Positions 30,970-39,951 of a stretch of DNA of 40,068 nucleotides are shown in pieces. The position numbers and the translations under genes were made by a program. Below the pieces are notes generated by a model. It was not told the origin of the DNA and did not search any database. It saw only the letters and a list, made by a program, of their open reading frames with translations. The stretch lies in assembly GCF_002896965.1 (NCBI RefSeq), contig NZ_LYMM01000049.1:1-40068 (forward strand), read 5' to 3'. The stretch is from Novosphingobium guangzhouense. GTDB taxonomy: Bacteria > Pseudomonadota > Alphaproteobacteria > Sphingomonadales > Sphingomonadaceae. Each line of letters begins with the position of its first letter. The stretch's first letter is position 1.

Positions 30970-32580
30970 TCAGCGCCTCTGCCTGCTTGCGAACCATGCC
31001 CAGGCTGCTGGCAGCACCGCAGATGCCATCATCATTGCGCCGACAACATCATGGTCGCGCTGAAGGATCGCGCCGGCGATAAGCAGTCCGGCTGACAGGA
31101 GGTTGGGATCGGCGCGCCGGGGCGACGTCGGAGTTGGGCAGACCGCGCCTCCCTGTAATTCGATCGGCAGCGCGCCCGACCGCGCAACCCGCTCGGCGAA
31201 GGCCACCAACTCGGGCGAAGCGGCGGCCAAACGGCCAAGGCTCGTCGCCAGCCGGCGTCCGCCCCGCTTGAGGCCGGCCGGGCCGATCCGCTCCCGCAGC
31301 AGTTCGCGCGCGATCGGTGCGGCGCGCGCCGCGATGTCGAAGCCGGGATCGAGCCGTCGTACGAACCCTTCGGCGATCAACAGGGTGCGCAGCAGCAGGG
31401 CCAGATCGGGTGGTAGCGCCAGGCGGTAGGTGCGCAGCAGCGCGAAGACGCGACCGAAGACTTCGGCGAGCTCGATCTGCTGGAGTACCGCCCCGCGAAA
31501 CTGGCCGATCAGCGCGTCGAGTTCGCGGGTCAGCGCCTGGCGATCGACGTTCGTTTCGCCAGACCATTGCAGCAGCACGTCCGTCACCGATCGCGTGTCC
31601 TCGCCGGCGATCGCAAGGACGAGCGTAACAACCTCGTTTCGTCGGGCGGGGCTGAGCACGCCCACCGCCCCGAAGTCGATGAACGCCAGCGACGCATCGG
31701 CGAGGACAAAGACATTGCCGGGATGGGGGTCCGCATGGAACCGGCCGTTGAAGATTATCATCCGCAGGACTGCATCTGCATATATGCCGGCGATATCCGC
31801 ACCGCAGTCTCCCGCTCCATCAAGGATAGCGCGGACGGGCATGCCGTCGAGCCGCTGCTGCACATTGATCCGGCGGCCGACCTGATCCCAGTAGAAGGCG
31901 GGCGTGCGAACGCCAAGCGGCTGCAGAAACGCGCCGATGCTCTCGCAGGCTGCCGCTTCGGCACTGAGGTCCATTTCCTGCGAAAGGCTCTCCGCGAAAA
32001 ACCGGAGCAGTTCGTCGAGCTTGAGTCGGCGGATCTCCGGTGAGTGCCTCGCTGCGAGCCGCGCTATGCGGCGAAGCAGCCGCAAGTCGGCATCGACGCG
32101 TTCTGCGATTCCCGGCCGGCGTACCTTGACCACAACCTCGGTGCCATCGCGCAGGGTGGCGCCATGAACCTGCGCAATCGAGGCCGCGGCGATCGGCTCG
32201 CGGTCGAAGCTCGCGAACACGTCCCCGATCGGGGAGCCAAGCGCAGCCAGGATCGTCGGCTCCAGCGCCTCGAACGGCAACGGGGTCACCCGGTCCTGCA
32301 GCGTCGACAGCGCGCGCACCCATTCCGGCCCGAGCAGGTCTTCACGGGTCGCCAGCACCTGCCCCAGCTTGACCGCAACGGGTCCAAGGTCCCGCAGCAG
32401 CGCGACGACCCGCTCGGGCGTACCGACGTCCACCGGCTGCTCGGAACGACCGGGCAGCAGGCCCAGGCGAGAGGCGAGCCCGTTCAGGCCGTGGCGCCCC
32501 ATGATCTGGATAAGCTCTGCGAGGCGCGCACGCTCACCGATCTGAGGCTCGTCGTCCGTGGCGGGCATCACTTGCTGCAA
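30970..32580 (-). CDS. AarF/UbiB-family protein kinase-like protein
   Basis: The 536-residue protein has the ABC1/UbiB features: RDLGPVAVKLGQVLATREDL (KxGQ motif), SIAQVHGATL in place of a glycine-rich loop, VVVKVRRPGI with the ATP-binding Lys, the catalytic-loop NGRFHADPHPGNVFVL and LAFIDFGAVG (DFG). The C-terminus has two hydrophobic stretches (LLSAGLLIAGAIL, MMASAVLPAAWAWF) consistent with membrane anchoring. Such proteins support ubiquinone synthesis or lipid metabolism. It overlaps the upstream tetR gene by 13 bases, so they form an operon. This copy is likely accessory and not the ubiquinone-pathway gene itself, which is an inference. Confidence 0.88.
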   Translation of the reverse strand: MQQVMPATDDEPQIGERARLAELIQIMGRHGLNGLASRLGLLPGRSEQPVDVGTPERVVALLRDLGPVAVKLGQVLATREDLLGPEWVRALSTLQDRVTPLPFEALEPTILAALGSPIGDVFASFDREPIAAASIAQVHGATLRDGTEVVVKVRRPGIAERVDADLRLLRRIARLAARHSPEIRRLKLDELLRFFAESLSQEMDLSAEAAACESIGAFLQPLGVRTPAFYWDQVGRRINVQQRLDGMPVRAILDGAGDCGADIAGIYADAVLRMIIFNGRFHADPHPGNVFVLADASLAFIDFGAVGVLSPARRNEVVTLVLAIAGEDTRSVTDVLLQWSGETNVDRQALTRELDALIGQFRGAVLQQIELAEVFGRVFALLRTYRLALPPDLALLLRTLLIAEGFVRRLDPGFDIAARAAPIARELLRERIGPAGLKRGGRRLATSLGRLAAASPELVAFAERVARSGALPIELQGGAVCPTPTSPRRADPNLLSAGLLIAGAILQRDHDVVGAMMMASAVLPAAWAWFASRQRR

Positions 32581-33248
32581 CCATCCCCGTCTCGCGGGCG
32601 GCAGCCATCAAGGAACAGGTCGATACCGCGCGAGATACGATCGCGCGCCGCCTCGTCATACGCTGCCGGAGACAACCCCAGCGCTGCACGGCGCATGGGG
32701 GCAACCACGACGAGTGTGACGAACTGCTCGGCAGCGAACACGGGGTCGGCCAGCGACAGCTCTCCCTTGGCATTGGCGTGGGCGAGGATCGATGCCACCC
32801 ACTGGACGGCCCGCTGGTAACCGAAGTCGTGGATGTTCGCCGCGAGTGCGGGGAAACGCACCGCTTGCGCAATGACGACGCGTTCCATGGAGGCGATCCG
32901 GGGCGTCAGGAGCCACTCGAGCAGGCGATCGGCAATCACGCGAAGTCTCGACCCGATGTCGGGTTCGTCGCTGCCAGAGGGTTCGAGCGCGCGCAGTTGC
33001 GTATCGATCTCGTCGAGGATCACCGCCTCGAACACGCGCGCCTTGCTACCGAAGCGCGCGTACAGTGTTCGTTTGGAGATGCGCGCTTGGTCCGCGATCA
33101 TGTCGGCACTGGCGCCATCGAACCCGTGTTCGAAGAACAGTTGGCGAGCGCTCTTGAGGATGTGCGAGGTCAGGCGGAGCGCGTCCTCGGTGGTCGGTCT
33201 GCCCATCTTTCGGGGGCGCCGCGCCTTTTTCTTCTCATCATCGCTCAA
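32568..33248 (-). CDS. TetR-family regulator
   Basis: The 226-residue protein from TTG 33248 is chosen because AGGAG lies 7 bases before it; an ATG at 33206 (MGRPTTEDALRL) is the alternative. After a basic tail (DDEKKKARRPRKMGR) comes the HTH: SARQLFFEHGFDGASADMIA followed by DQARISKRTLYARFGSK. The ligand domain ends RGIDLFLDGCRPRD, as in TetR proteins of the AcrR-like group. It probably controls its own operon with the UbiB-like gene. The stop overlaps the start of that gene by 13 bases. Confidence 0.88.
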   Translation of the reverse strand: MSDDEKKKARRPRKMGRPTTEDALRLTSHILKSARQLFFEHGFDGASADMIADQARISKRTLYARFGSKARVFEAVILDEIDTQLRALEPSGSDEPDIGSRLRVIADRLLEWLLTPRIASMERVVIAQAVRFPALAANIHDFGYQRAVQWVASILAHANAKGELSLADPVFAAEQFVTLVVVAPMRRAALGLSPAAYDEAARDRISRGIDLFLDGCRPRDGDGCSK

Positions 33249-33371
33249 TCTCTTTCTCCTGGACCGAGGATAGCGCGATCCGACCACTTTGACGAGCAAT
33301 GCCTTAAGGGCCGTAGGCTCCGTGGCCGCCGGATCGGACTCCTCCCACGGCTTGAAAACGTTGCAAGCAGA

Positions 33372-34319
33372 TTATTTCACAGGCTCTGCGTCAGGCTTGT
33401 ATGTGGGGAGGGACGGAGAGCCTAGACCCAGCCCCTCCTGATCGATACGAACGGCCGTCTCCCTGACGGCGCTTACCTTGCCCCTTACTGAACCTATTGT
33501 CTCGACCAGGCGGTCCTGCTGGGCGGTCGCCCGCTCGATCTCGGGCCTCAGAGCCTCGGCGCGGGCAGCGAATCCTTCAGCTGAGTCACGAGCGATCCCT
33601 AATTTGCGGTTCGCCTTAGCAAGAGCGGATGGACCGCGATCTTTCAAGGTGACCCTCAGACTTTCGGCGCGATTGCCTGACCGTTGCAAACCCTCTCCCA
33701 AGGTAACCATACGCCCTCGCGCACCCATGAGTCCCTCCGACGCCGTTCCAACCTTGTCTGCCCACCCCGCGGAGTTGTGCGCGAGCGCCGCAAGACGCTC
33801 GCTCGCGCGCTGCTGCTGAGCGGCACCAAGGTTGCGTGAAACGGAGTCCACGGTGCGGCTGATCTTCTCCACAAGTGCTATCGGGTCTCCCCCACCACCA
33901 AGAAGCCCGCCCTCCTTGGCAGGAATGATCGGGAACTCCCCGTCTTTTGCGGCAACGATCGGGAGCGCATCATGTGTTGCGCCATCGAGACTGATGTTCG
34001 CCGTTCCGCCTAATGCTGATCGGACAATCGTAGCCTTGACGCCGGTAACGATAGGGATTTCTGGTTCCAAATTGACAGCTACCAGAACCACGGACGGGTC
34101 TTGGCTGTCGAATTCGACAGATGTAACATGCCCAGCCGGCACGCCCGAAAATGTCACCGGTGATCCCTTTTCAATGCCGGCGACGCTTCCTGAGAAGCGG
34201 ATCATATAGGGCCTGCGGTTCCCGTTGCGAGGCTCCAACAGCCACAGCGTAAAGACCAAGGTGCCCAGCAGCAAGCACGTCACTGCGAGAACCAGAAAGC
34301 TGTTCGACCGTGTCTCCAT
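33372..34319 (-). CDS. MCE/MlaD-family lipid-transport protein
   Basis: The 315-residue protein has an N-terminal membrane anchor (FLVLAVTCLLLGTLVFTLWL), an MCE domain (YMIRFSGSVAGIEKGSPVTF, GVPAGHVTSVEF, VTGVKATIVRSALGGTANIS) and a long helical C-terminal part (about residues 155-290). MCE proteins form periplasmic rings or tubes that shuttle phospholipids for an ABC transporter. It stands alone on the minus strand, next to the divergent mla operon that has its own MlaD-like gene (36357). It may be a second substrate-binding subunit. It starts 118 bases from the promoter of that operon. Confidence 0.88.
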   Translation of the reverse strand: METRSNSFLVLAVTCLLLGTLVFTLWLLEPRNGNRRPYMIRFSGSVAGIEKGSPVTFSGVPAGHVTSVEFDSQDPSVVLVAVNLEPEIPIVTGVKATIVRSALGGTANISLDGATHDALPIVAAKDGEFPIIPAKEGGLLGGGGDPIALVEKISRTVDSVSRNLGAAQQQRASERLAALAHNSAGWADKVGTASEGLMGARGRMVTLGEGLQRSGNRAESLRVTLKDRGPSALAKANRKLGIARDSAEGFAARAEALRPEIERATAQQDRLVETIGSVRGKVSAVRETAVRIDQEGLGLGSPSLPTYKPDAEPVK

Positions 34320-34437
34320 CGAGATGATATCCCATTAAGACGGCAGGTAAGTTTTAGGCCGTACCGTTCCCGCACATCAGCCAGTGCCTGGAGGACGCCG
34401 ATTCTCGGTGTGCGAACAGCACGGTGAGCCTGCCCTA

Positions 34438-34465
34438 TTGCACATCCCCTCACGATAAGTATACC
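34438..34465 (+). promoter_or_regulatory. Candidate promoter for the mla operon
   Basis: TTGCAC (34438-34443) and TATACC (34460-34465) are 16 bases apart, giving a start point about 15 bases before the permease gene. The rest of the 34320-34485 divergent region shows no further clear signal. Confidence 0.4.
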
Positions 34466-34485
34466 ATATCGTACCATAAACGGTT

Positions 34486-35589
34486 TTGGGTGTGATTTTG
34501 CCGTTCTCTGAACCCGTCATTCATTCCGAAAACAACATAACGAAAATTTCGGGCGATTGGTTGGCCTCAACGGTCCAATCGGCGGGAGCAGCGGCCGATG
34601 GCCGTTTGCTGGCTTCAGACGAGCAGATCGACTGGAGCCAATTAGGGCGGGTCGACAGTGCAGGCGCGTTCGCGCTTGTTCAGGCGCTTGGTGCCAGCGA
34701 TCTAGGAAACGATGTACCAGATCGACTTCGGCGTGTCCTAGACATCGTTGCCCCCGCGATCCAGGAACATGCGACCAAAAAACCCAAAAAGTCTTATGGT
34801 TTTTTCACACGCTTAGGCCGCAAAGTGGTTGCAGGGCTGAGCGAACTATATGGTAACATCTTGTTCCTGGGCCGCTCTGAGGTGGGCGTTGGAAGAGCGG
34901 TTATCAACCCTCGCAGGTTACGCGTGCGAGCGCTAGTAAGCGTGATGCAGCAGGGAAGTCTCGAGGCGCTCCCAATCATCATGACGATGACATTCTTCAT
35001 CGGGGCAGTGGTGGCTTTGGTCGGCACGAACCTGCTGCAGAACTTGGGGGCATCGGTTTTCACCGTTCAGCTCGTTGGGGTATCGGTGTTGCGCGAGTTT
35101 GGGGTGCTAATACCGGCAATTCTTCTGGCTGGCAGATCGACGTCTACATTCGCTGCCCAAATCGGAGCTATGCGAATGAACCAAGAAACAGATGCAATGG
35201 TGGTCATGGGTGTCGATCTCACGGAGGCGCTTGTAACCCCACGCGTGCTGGCGATGATCATTACTCTCCCGCTTTTATCAGTCGCAGCGATGATTGCCGG
35301 CATTCTTGGTGGCCTGCTTGTGAGCTGGGCTTCTTTAGATATTTCACCAGTGTTTTTCGTAGAGCGTCTTCGGCAGACGGTGGACCTCCAGCATTTCTGG
35401 CTTGGTCTGATCAAGACACCTGTAATGGCCATCATCATTGCACTGACTGGCTGCCGCCAGGGAATGGCCGTCCGTGGCGACGTCGAGGTGTTGGGTAGAA
35501 ACGTCACGACCGCAGTCGTTCAGGCATTGTTCGCCATCATCCTCCTCGATGCGGCTTTCGCCCTCGTTTTCATGAAACTGGACCTGTGA
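34486..35589 (+). CDS. mlaE: MlaE-family ABC permease with STAS-like N-terminus
   Basis: The 367-residue protein has an N-terminal soluble part (IDWSQLGRVDSAGAFALVQAL, about residues 48-68) resembling STAS domains. The MlaE permease fold follows: QQGSLEALPIIMTMTFFIGA, VGVSVLREFGVLIPAILLAG, MRMNQETDAMVVMGVDLTEA, and five to six membrane segments to ALFAIILLDAAFALVFM. It transports phospholipid between membranes with the ATPase and MCE proteins encoded downstream. No ATG lies near the start; TTG 34486 or GTG 34492 are the choices. The stop overlaps the ATPase start (TGATG). Confidence 0.92.
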   Translation: MGVILPFSEPVIHSENNITKISGDWLASTVQSAGAAADGRLLASDEQIDWSQLGRVDSAGAFALVQALGASDLGNDVPDRLRRVLDIVAPAIQEHATKKPKKSYGFFTRLGRKVVAGLSELYGNILFLGRSEVGVGRAVINPRRLRVRALVSVMQQGSLEALPIIMTMTFFIGAVVALVGTNLLQNLGASVFTVQLVGVSVLREFGVLIPAILLAGRSTSTFAAQIGAMRMNQETDAMVVMGVDLTEALVTPRVLAMIITLPLLSVAAMIAGILGGLLVSWASLDISPVFFVERLRQTVDLQHFWLGLIKTPVMAIIIALTGCRQGMAVRGDVEVLGRNVTTAVVQALFAIILLDAAFALVFMKLDL

Positions 35590-36356
35590 TGGCCGAGCGG
35601 GAAAGGGTGATCGAAGTACGCGACCTTAAAACAGCGTTCGGTAGAAACGTAATCCATGAAGATTTGGACCTCGACGTCTATCGCGGGGAGATTCTCGGAA
35701 TAGTTGGCGCTTCGGGCGGCGGAAAATCCGTGTTGCTCAATACGATGTTGGGATTACAGCGACCAGTTTCTGGATCGGTAGTATTAGACGGTCAGGACAT
35801 CTTTGATAATCCTGATCGACAATGGCTCGCATCAAATATGGGCGTGATGTTTCAAAACGGTGCGCTATTTTCATCCCTAACGCTTCAGGAGAATGTCGAA
35901 GCGCCGTTTCTTGAACATACTGAGATTCGAGGCGAATTTCTAAGTCGATTGGCCCAGATGAAAATCTCTCTGGTCGGGCTTGCTAATGATGCAGCCTATA
36001 AGCGCCCGGCAGAACTTTCCGGTGGCATGAGAAAACGTGCTGGCGTTGCACGTGCACTAGCGCTCGATCCCAAGCTTCTTTTTTTAGATGAACCAACGGC
36101 CGGCCTCGATCCCCTCGCGGCTGCAGAATTTGACGACTTGATCGTATCGCTGCGTGATGCCTTGGAATTGACTGTCGTCATGGTCACCCACGATCTGGAC
36201 AGCCTGTTTCAAATTTCTGATCGAGTAGCGGTTCTGGCGGACAAAAGGATCGTCGCGTCTGACGCAGTCGAGAAACTGCGTGATTCTGAAGACGAATGGA
36301 CACGCTCTTATTTTCAAAGCCGAAGAGCACGGCGATTCAACTCAGGTGGCGACTAA
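35589..36356 (+). CDS. mlaF: MlaF-type ABC ATPase
   Basis: The 255-residue ATPase (ATG 35589) has Walker A GASGGGKS (about residues 40-47), the Q-loop MFQNGALFSSLTLQENV, signature LSGGMRKRAGVARAL, Walker B LLFLDEPTAGLDP and the switch His in MVTHDLDSL. It powers the MlaE permease on the cytoplasmic side. It overlaps the upstream gene and abuts the downstream one. Confidence 0.94.
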   Translation: MAERERVIEVRDLKTAFGRNVIHEDLDLDVYRGEILGIVGASGGGKSVLLNTMLGLQRPVSGSVVLDGQDIFDNPDRQWLASNMGVMFQNGALFSSLTLQENVEAPFLEHTEIRGEFLSRLAQMKISLVGLANDAAYKRPAELSGGMRKRAGVARALALDPKLLFLDEPTAGLDPLAAAEFDDLIVSLRDALELTVVMVTHDLDSLFQISDRVAVLADKRIVASDAVEKLRDSEDEWTRSYFQSRRARRFNSGGD

Positions 36357-37292
36357 ATGGAGAGGCATGCCAATTACGCTCTGGTGGGTAGTCTGACAGT
36401 TGGTCTGCTGGTGGCAGCGATCGGCTTCATTCTTTGGCTAGGTAACGACCAATTCGGTAAAGGCTTCGACCATTATCGAGTTGTTTTTGACGGACCTGTG
36501 CGCGGCCTAACCGAAGGTAGCGAAGTTGATTTTAACGGCATCAAGGTCGGGGAGATCACGAAGCTTCGTGTAGATCCATCGAATTCTCGCCGTGTGATTA
36601 TCGATGTGAAGGTCGAAGAGAGTACGCCCATAAGGGTGGATACATTTGCCTCAAAAGAGTCCCAAGGTGTGACAGGTGTCAGCATTATCCAGTTAACTCC
36701 TGGTTCGCCTACAAGGCCACTGCTTCGCGATGCGTCGCGTGAGCAGCCCCCGATAATAAGGGCGAAGCCCGGATCGTTGGATTCGGTGCTGGAAGCGGGA
36801 GGGCAGACCCTCGCTAAGGTTTCTGAATCATTCGATCGGGTCAATCGGGTGCTTTCTGACCGAAATATCGCAAAGGTCGATGGCATGCTCGCTGACATCA
36901 GATCAGTGACGGCAGAACTTAACAGTCGTAAGGCAATGTTTGCGGATGCTCAAAATGCAATCCGTCGCCTTGATTCAGCGTCGGGTGACATCGAGCAGGC
37001 TGCGGCGGCTGCGAGAACCGCTATTCAGGGCGATGGTACGCAAGCCTTTGCAGACATCCGAGAAGCGGCCGCGAATGCGAAGAGCGCGACGAACGATGCA
37101 CGGGCTATTATAGCTAAGCTGAACGCGAGTGCAGAAGGTCTTGAGGGGCCAGAAGGTAATCGCGTGGCGGGGGCTCTACGTGGGCTTGAAAGGGCTGCCG
37201 AGTCACTCGATCGACTTACCCGACAAATACAGCAAGATCCGCGTTCTGTTCTCGGAAGAGGGAAAGCGCGAGAAATGGAGCTGCCAAAGTGA
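36357..37292 (+). CDS. mlaD: MlaD-type MCE protein
   Basis: The 311-residue protein has one N-terminal membrane helix (ALVGSLTVGLLVAAIGFILW) and an MCE domain (YRVVFDGPVRGLTEGSEVDF, GIKVGEITKLRVD, KESQGVTGVSIIQL). A long helical C-terminal region follows, rich in Ala, Asp and Asn (about residues 140-300), which would form the periplasmic stalk. It starts directly after the ATPase stop and overlaps the lipoprotein gene by 4 bases. It is the substrate-handling subunit of the complex. Confidence 0.92.
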   Translation: MERHANYALVGSLTVGLLVAAIGFILWLGNDQFGKGFDHYRVVFDGPVRGLTEGSEVDFNGIKVGEITKLRVDPSNSRRVIIDVKVEESTPIRVDTFASKESQGVTGVSIIQLTPGSPTRPLLRDASREQPPIIRAKPGSLDSVLEAGGQTLAKVSESFDRVNRVLSDRNIAKVDGMLADIRSVTAELNSRKAMFADAQNAIRRLDSASGDIEQAAAAARTAIQGDGTQAFADIREAAANAKSATNDARAIIAKLNASAEGLEGPEGNRVAGALRGLERAAESLDRLTRQIQQDPRSVLGRGKAREMELPK

Positions 37293-37882
37293 AAAGTTTG
37301 CTAAAAATCTCTTCAGCGCTCCTCTTAGTCTCGCTGTCGGGCTGTGTTGGTGGGCTTCTGGGCGGAGGTAAGCCTGCGGACCTATATTCCTTTCGCAGTG
37401 AGCCCCCGCAAAGGCAGCCTGATGCCGATGCACGGGTTGTTGCTGTCCGCCAGCTTTCATTTCCGAATAATCTGCGGCCTGACAGCATTGAAACCAATGC
37501 CAACTCGCGGGTTGCTGCTCTCGCAAAAGCACGTTGGTCCCAACCCGTCCCGGAGATGTTCCGTCTAGCTCTGATTGACCAGTTGGAGCAGTCTTCCCGA
37601 ACGCGAGTTGCGCGAAGCGACTTCCAAAAACCGGCGGACATCATGTCGGCGGAAATTTCGCAGTTCACGGCCACCTTTGATCAGGGACTGAAGGCTCCCC
37701 CATTGATCACTATTGTCGTGCGCGCAGAGGTCGCAAGCGGGGCAGCACGTGATGTGGCAGTGCGGTCCTTCGAATCGCGAACAAGAGCCACTGATGCGAC
37801 GGTGACGTCCATCGTTGCAGCTTATCGTGCTGGCGTCTCCAATATCACACAAGAGATTACCGTGTGGTACAGGAATATCTGA
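37289..37882 (+). CDS. ABC-type transport auxiliary lipoprotein
   Basis: The 197-residue protein has a lipoprotein signal ending LLLVSLSGCVGG (Cys19). The pattern of PqiC/ABC_trans_aux lipoproteins follows: GKPADLYSFRSEP, VPEMFRLALIDQLEQSSRTR, ADIMSAEISQFTATF. Such lipoproteins anchor the outer-membrane side of MCE transport systems. It is translationally coupled to the mlaD-type gene. Confidence 0.85.
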   Translation: MKSLLKISSALLLVSLSGCVGGLLGGGKPADLYSFRSEPPQRQPDADARVVAVRQLSFPNNLRPDSIETNANSRVAALAKARWSQPVPEMFRLALIDQLEQSSRTRVARSDFQKPADIMSAEISQFTATFDQGLKAPPLITIVVRAEVASGAARDVAVRSFESRTRATDATVTSIVAAYRAGVSNITQEITVWYRNI

Positions 37883-37903
37883 ATATTATCATAGTAGATA
37901 GGG

Positions 37904-38401
37904 ATGGATATGACGAAATTTTCAGCTGCCTTTACCATCTTGGTACTGACTTTTGCGTCTGCCGGCGCGGCTCAGGAGGGACACAAGGAATCCAAAAATA
38001 CCGGACCGGATTCAGTTCGATCTATTGCCTCCCAACCAGCTAAAGACGTTGGAGCGGTAAAGCAGGATATCCCACCCATTCTCTTAAGCGCTTCTTCTAA
38101 CCCATATGATCGGGCATCGACCCGCACCTGCAACGAGATAAAGCGTAATATCGCTGAGTTGGACGATGTTCTCGGACCGGATTTCGATGTAGGAGCGGAC
38201 CGTAACGAAAATCGTCTTGGTAAAGTGGCGGAAGCTGGTGGAAAGACGATTGTCAACTCGATCATACCTTTTCGTGGCTTGGTGAGGGAAATAACAGGCG
38301 CAGCCCCAGCACAACGTCGCCTCAATACCGCAATCGATGCGGGGTTTGCGCGGCGGGGCTTTTTACGGGGAGCCGCCATATCTCGAGGCTGTCGTCTCTG
38401 A
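37904..38401 (+). CDS. Secreted hypothetical protein of the mla operon
   Basis: The 165-residue protein has a signal peptide (FSAAFTILVLTFASAGAAQE, cleavage expected near AGAAQ). The mature part is hydrophilic, with RTCNEIKRNIAELDDVLGPD and two Cys that could form a disulfide (CNEI, RGCRL). It ends near KRGFLRGAA-like basic residues. No family is recognised. It lies 21 bases after the lipoprotein stop, so it is probably part of the same transcript and acts in the periplasm. Confidence 0.65.
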   Translation: MDMTKFSAAFTILVLTFASAGAAQEGHKESKNTGPDSVRSIASQPAKDVGAVKQDIPPILLSASSNPYDRASTRTCNEIKRNIAELDDVLGPDFDVGADRNENRLGKVAEAGGKTIVNSIIPFRGLVREITGAAPAQRRLNTAIDAGFARRGFLRGAAISRGCRL

Positions 38402-38545
38402 TGAGCTCACGCTAATAAGCTCAGCATTTAAAGGTGGGGTACATGTGACTTCCTCGATCATTAAAGATTGGGGGTGGAACAACGCGAACCCAACACTCGC
38501 CGCTCTGTCGGGCTGCCGGAGTTAAGCTCCATACGAAAATCAATC

Positions 38546-39951
38546 GTAAGCGTGGCCTGAGTACCGCTATGCAGCTTGAGCGACGTGCTGCTGGGTTGGC
38601 TGCCAGTTCCACGGCATGAGCTCATCCCAGCGAGTAGCGGGCCAGTCGCCAGCGATCTTTTCGATGACATCGGCGATGTAGGCCTGCGGTTCGATGCCGT
38701 TGAGCTTGGCGGTCTCGATGACGGAATAGATGGCCGCAGCCCGTTCGCCGCCAGCCTTCGATCCGGCAAAGATCCAGTTCTTGCGGCCGATCGCCACGGG
38801 GCGGATCGCGCGCTCGGCGATGTTGTTGTCGATCTCGGCAACGCCCTCGTCGATGTAGCGGGTGAGCGCATCCCAGCGCTTGCGGCCATAGCTGAGCGCC
38901 TTGGCCATGTTGGACTTGGGCGACAGGCGGCGCAGCGCATCGTCGATGATCGAGCGTAACTCGTTCACCTGAGGCCTGCTTCTGTCCTGCCGATGCCGGC
39001 GGCGCTGGTCGGGCGGCTGCCCGCGTATCTCTTCCTCGATCCGATAGAGAGCGGCGATCCGATCCAGCAGGTTGTTCGTCAACGGCGTCGGGCTGGTGGC
39101 GTGGTTCTCGAATATCTTGCGCCGGAAATGCGCCCAGCAGGCGACTTCCTGGATGCGGTTGCTCCTGTAGAGCTTGTCGAAGCCCGCATAGGCATCAGCC
39201 TGTAGCAGCCCGGTAAAGTCCTTGAGCTCGCTTTGCGGGTGCACGCCGCTGCGATCAGGGGTGAAGCGATACCAGGCCAGCGCGGGCGTGGATGCTCCAG
39301 CAGCACGATCATCGACGACATAGGCCCAGAGCCTCGCCTGCACCGTCTTGCCCTTGCCGGGCATCAGCATGGGCACGGGCGTGTCATCGACATGGATTTT
39401 GCTGGCCTTGATCCCTTCTTCCCGGATGCGACTGACGATCGGATCAAGCAGATGTGCGGCCTGTGCTGCCCAGCCTGCCAGCGTCGATCGGTCGATATCG
39501 AGGCCCTGTGCCGCCATCATCTCGGCCTGGCGATAGAGGGGGAGATGATGATCGAACTTGGCGACGACGACATGCGCGAGCGTGGCGAAACTGGCTTTGC
39601 CCCGTGCAATCGCCTTTACGGGCGCCGCGGCCTGCACGATCTGCTCGCAGGATCGGCAGCTATATTTAGGACGGACAGTGCGGATGACGCGCCATTGCAC
39701 CGGCGCGACATCGAGCATCTCGTCGCTGTCCTGCCCGAGCGGGCGCAGGGCGCCTCCACAGGAAGGACAGGTGCAGGTGCCTGCTTCCGGCTCAATCCGA
39801 CGTTCGGCCCGAGGCAGATGCGCCGGCAAGGCGCGTACCGGCGCCGGTCGCTCCCTCTGATCCGCCTGGACCTTGCGGATATCGGCAAGCTCAGCTTCGC
39901 CTTCCAACTCCTCAAGGGTGAGTTCGAGCTGTTCGATCTGGAGGAACAGCT
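38546..39951 (-). mobile_element. IS66-family element 3, interrupted
   Basis: An IS66 end begins GTAAGCGTGGCC at 38546 and the tnpC gene follows on the minus strand. The element is interrupted at about 39952 by an IS5-family element, and its tnpA/tnpB part lies beyond the window. The 8 bases before it (AATCAATC, 38538-38545) would be the target duplication; the other copy is not visible. Confidence 0.8.
38567..39951 (-). pseudogene. tnpC: IS66 transposase TnpC cut by an IS5-family insertion
   Basis: The frame reads from QLFLQIEQLELTLEELEGEA (just inside the insertion point) through the zinc region CPSCGGALRP / SCRSCEQI and the DDE blocks KIHVDDTPVPMLMPGKG, LQADAYAGFDKLY and NNIAERAIRPVAIGRKNWIF, to the end QPTQQHVAQAA. 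Only the N-terminal coiled-coil part is missing. An in-frame ATG at 39907 could give a 446-residue product lacking it. Confidence 0.88.
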
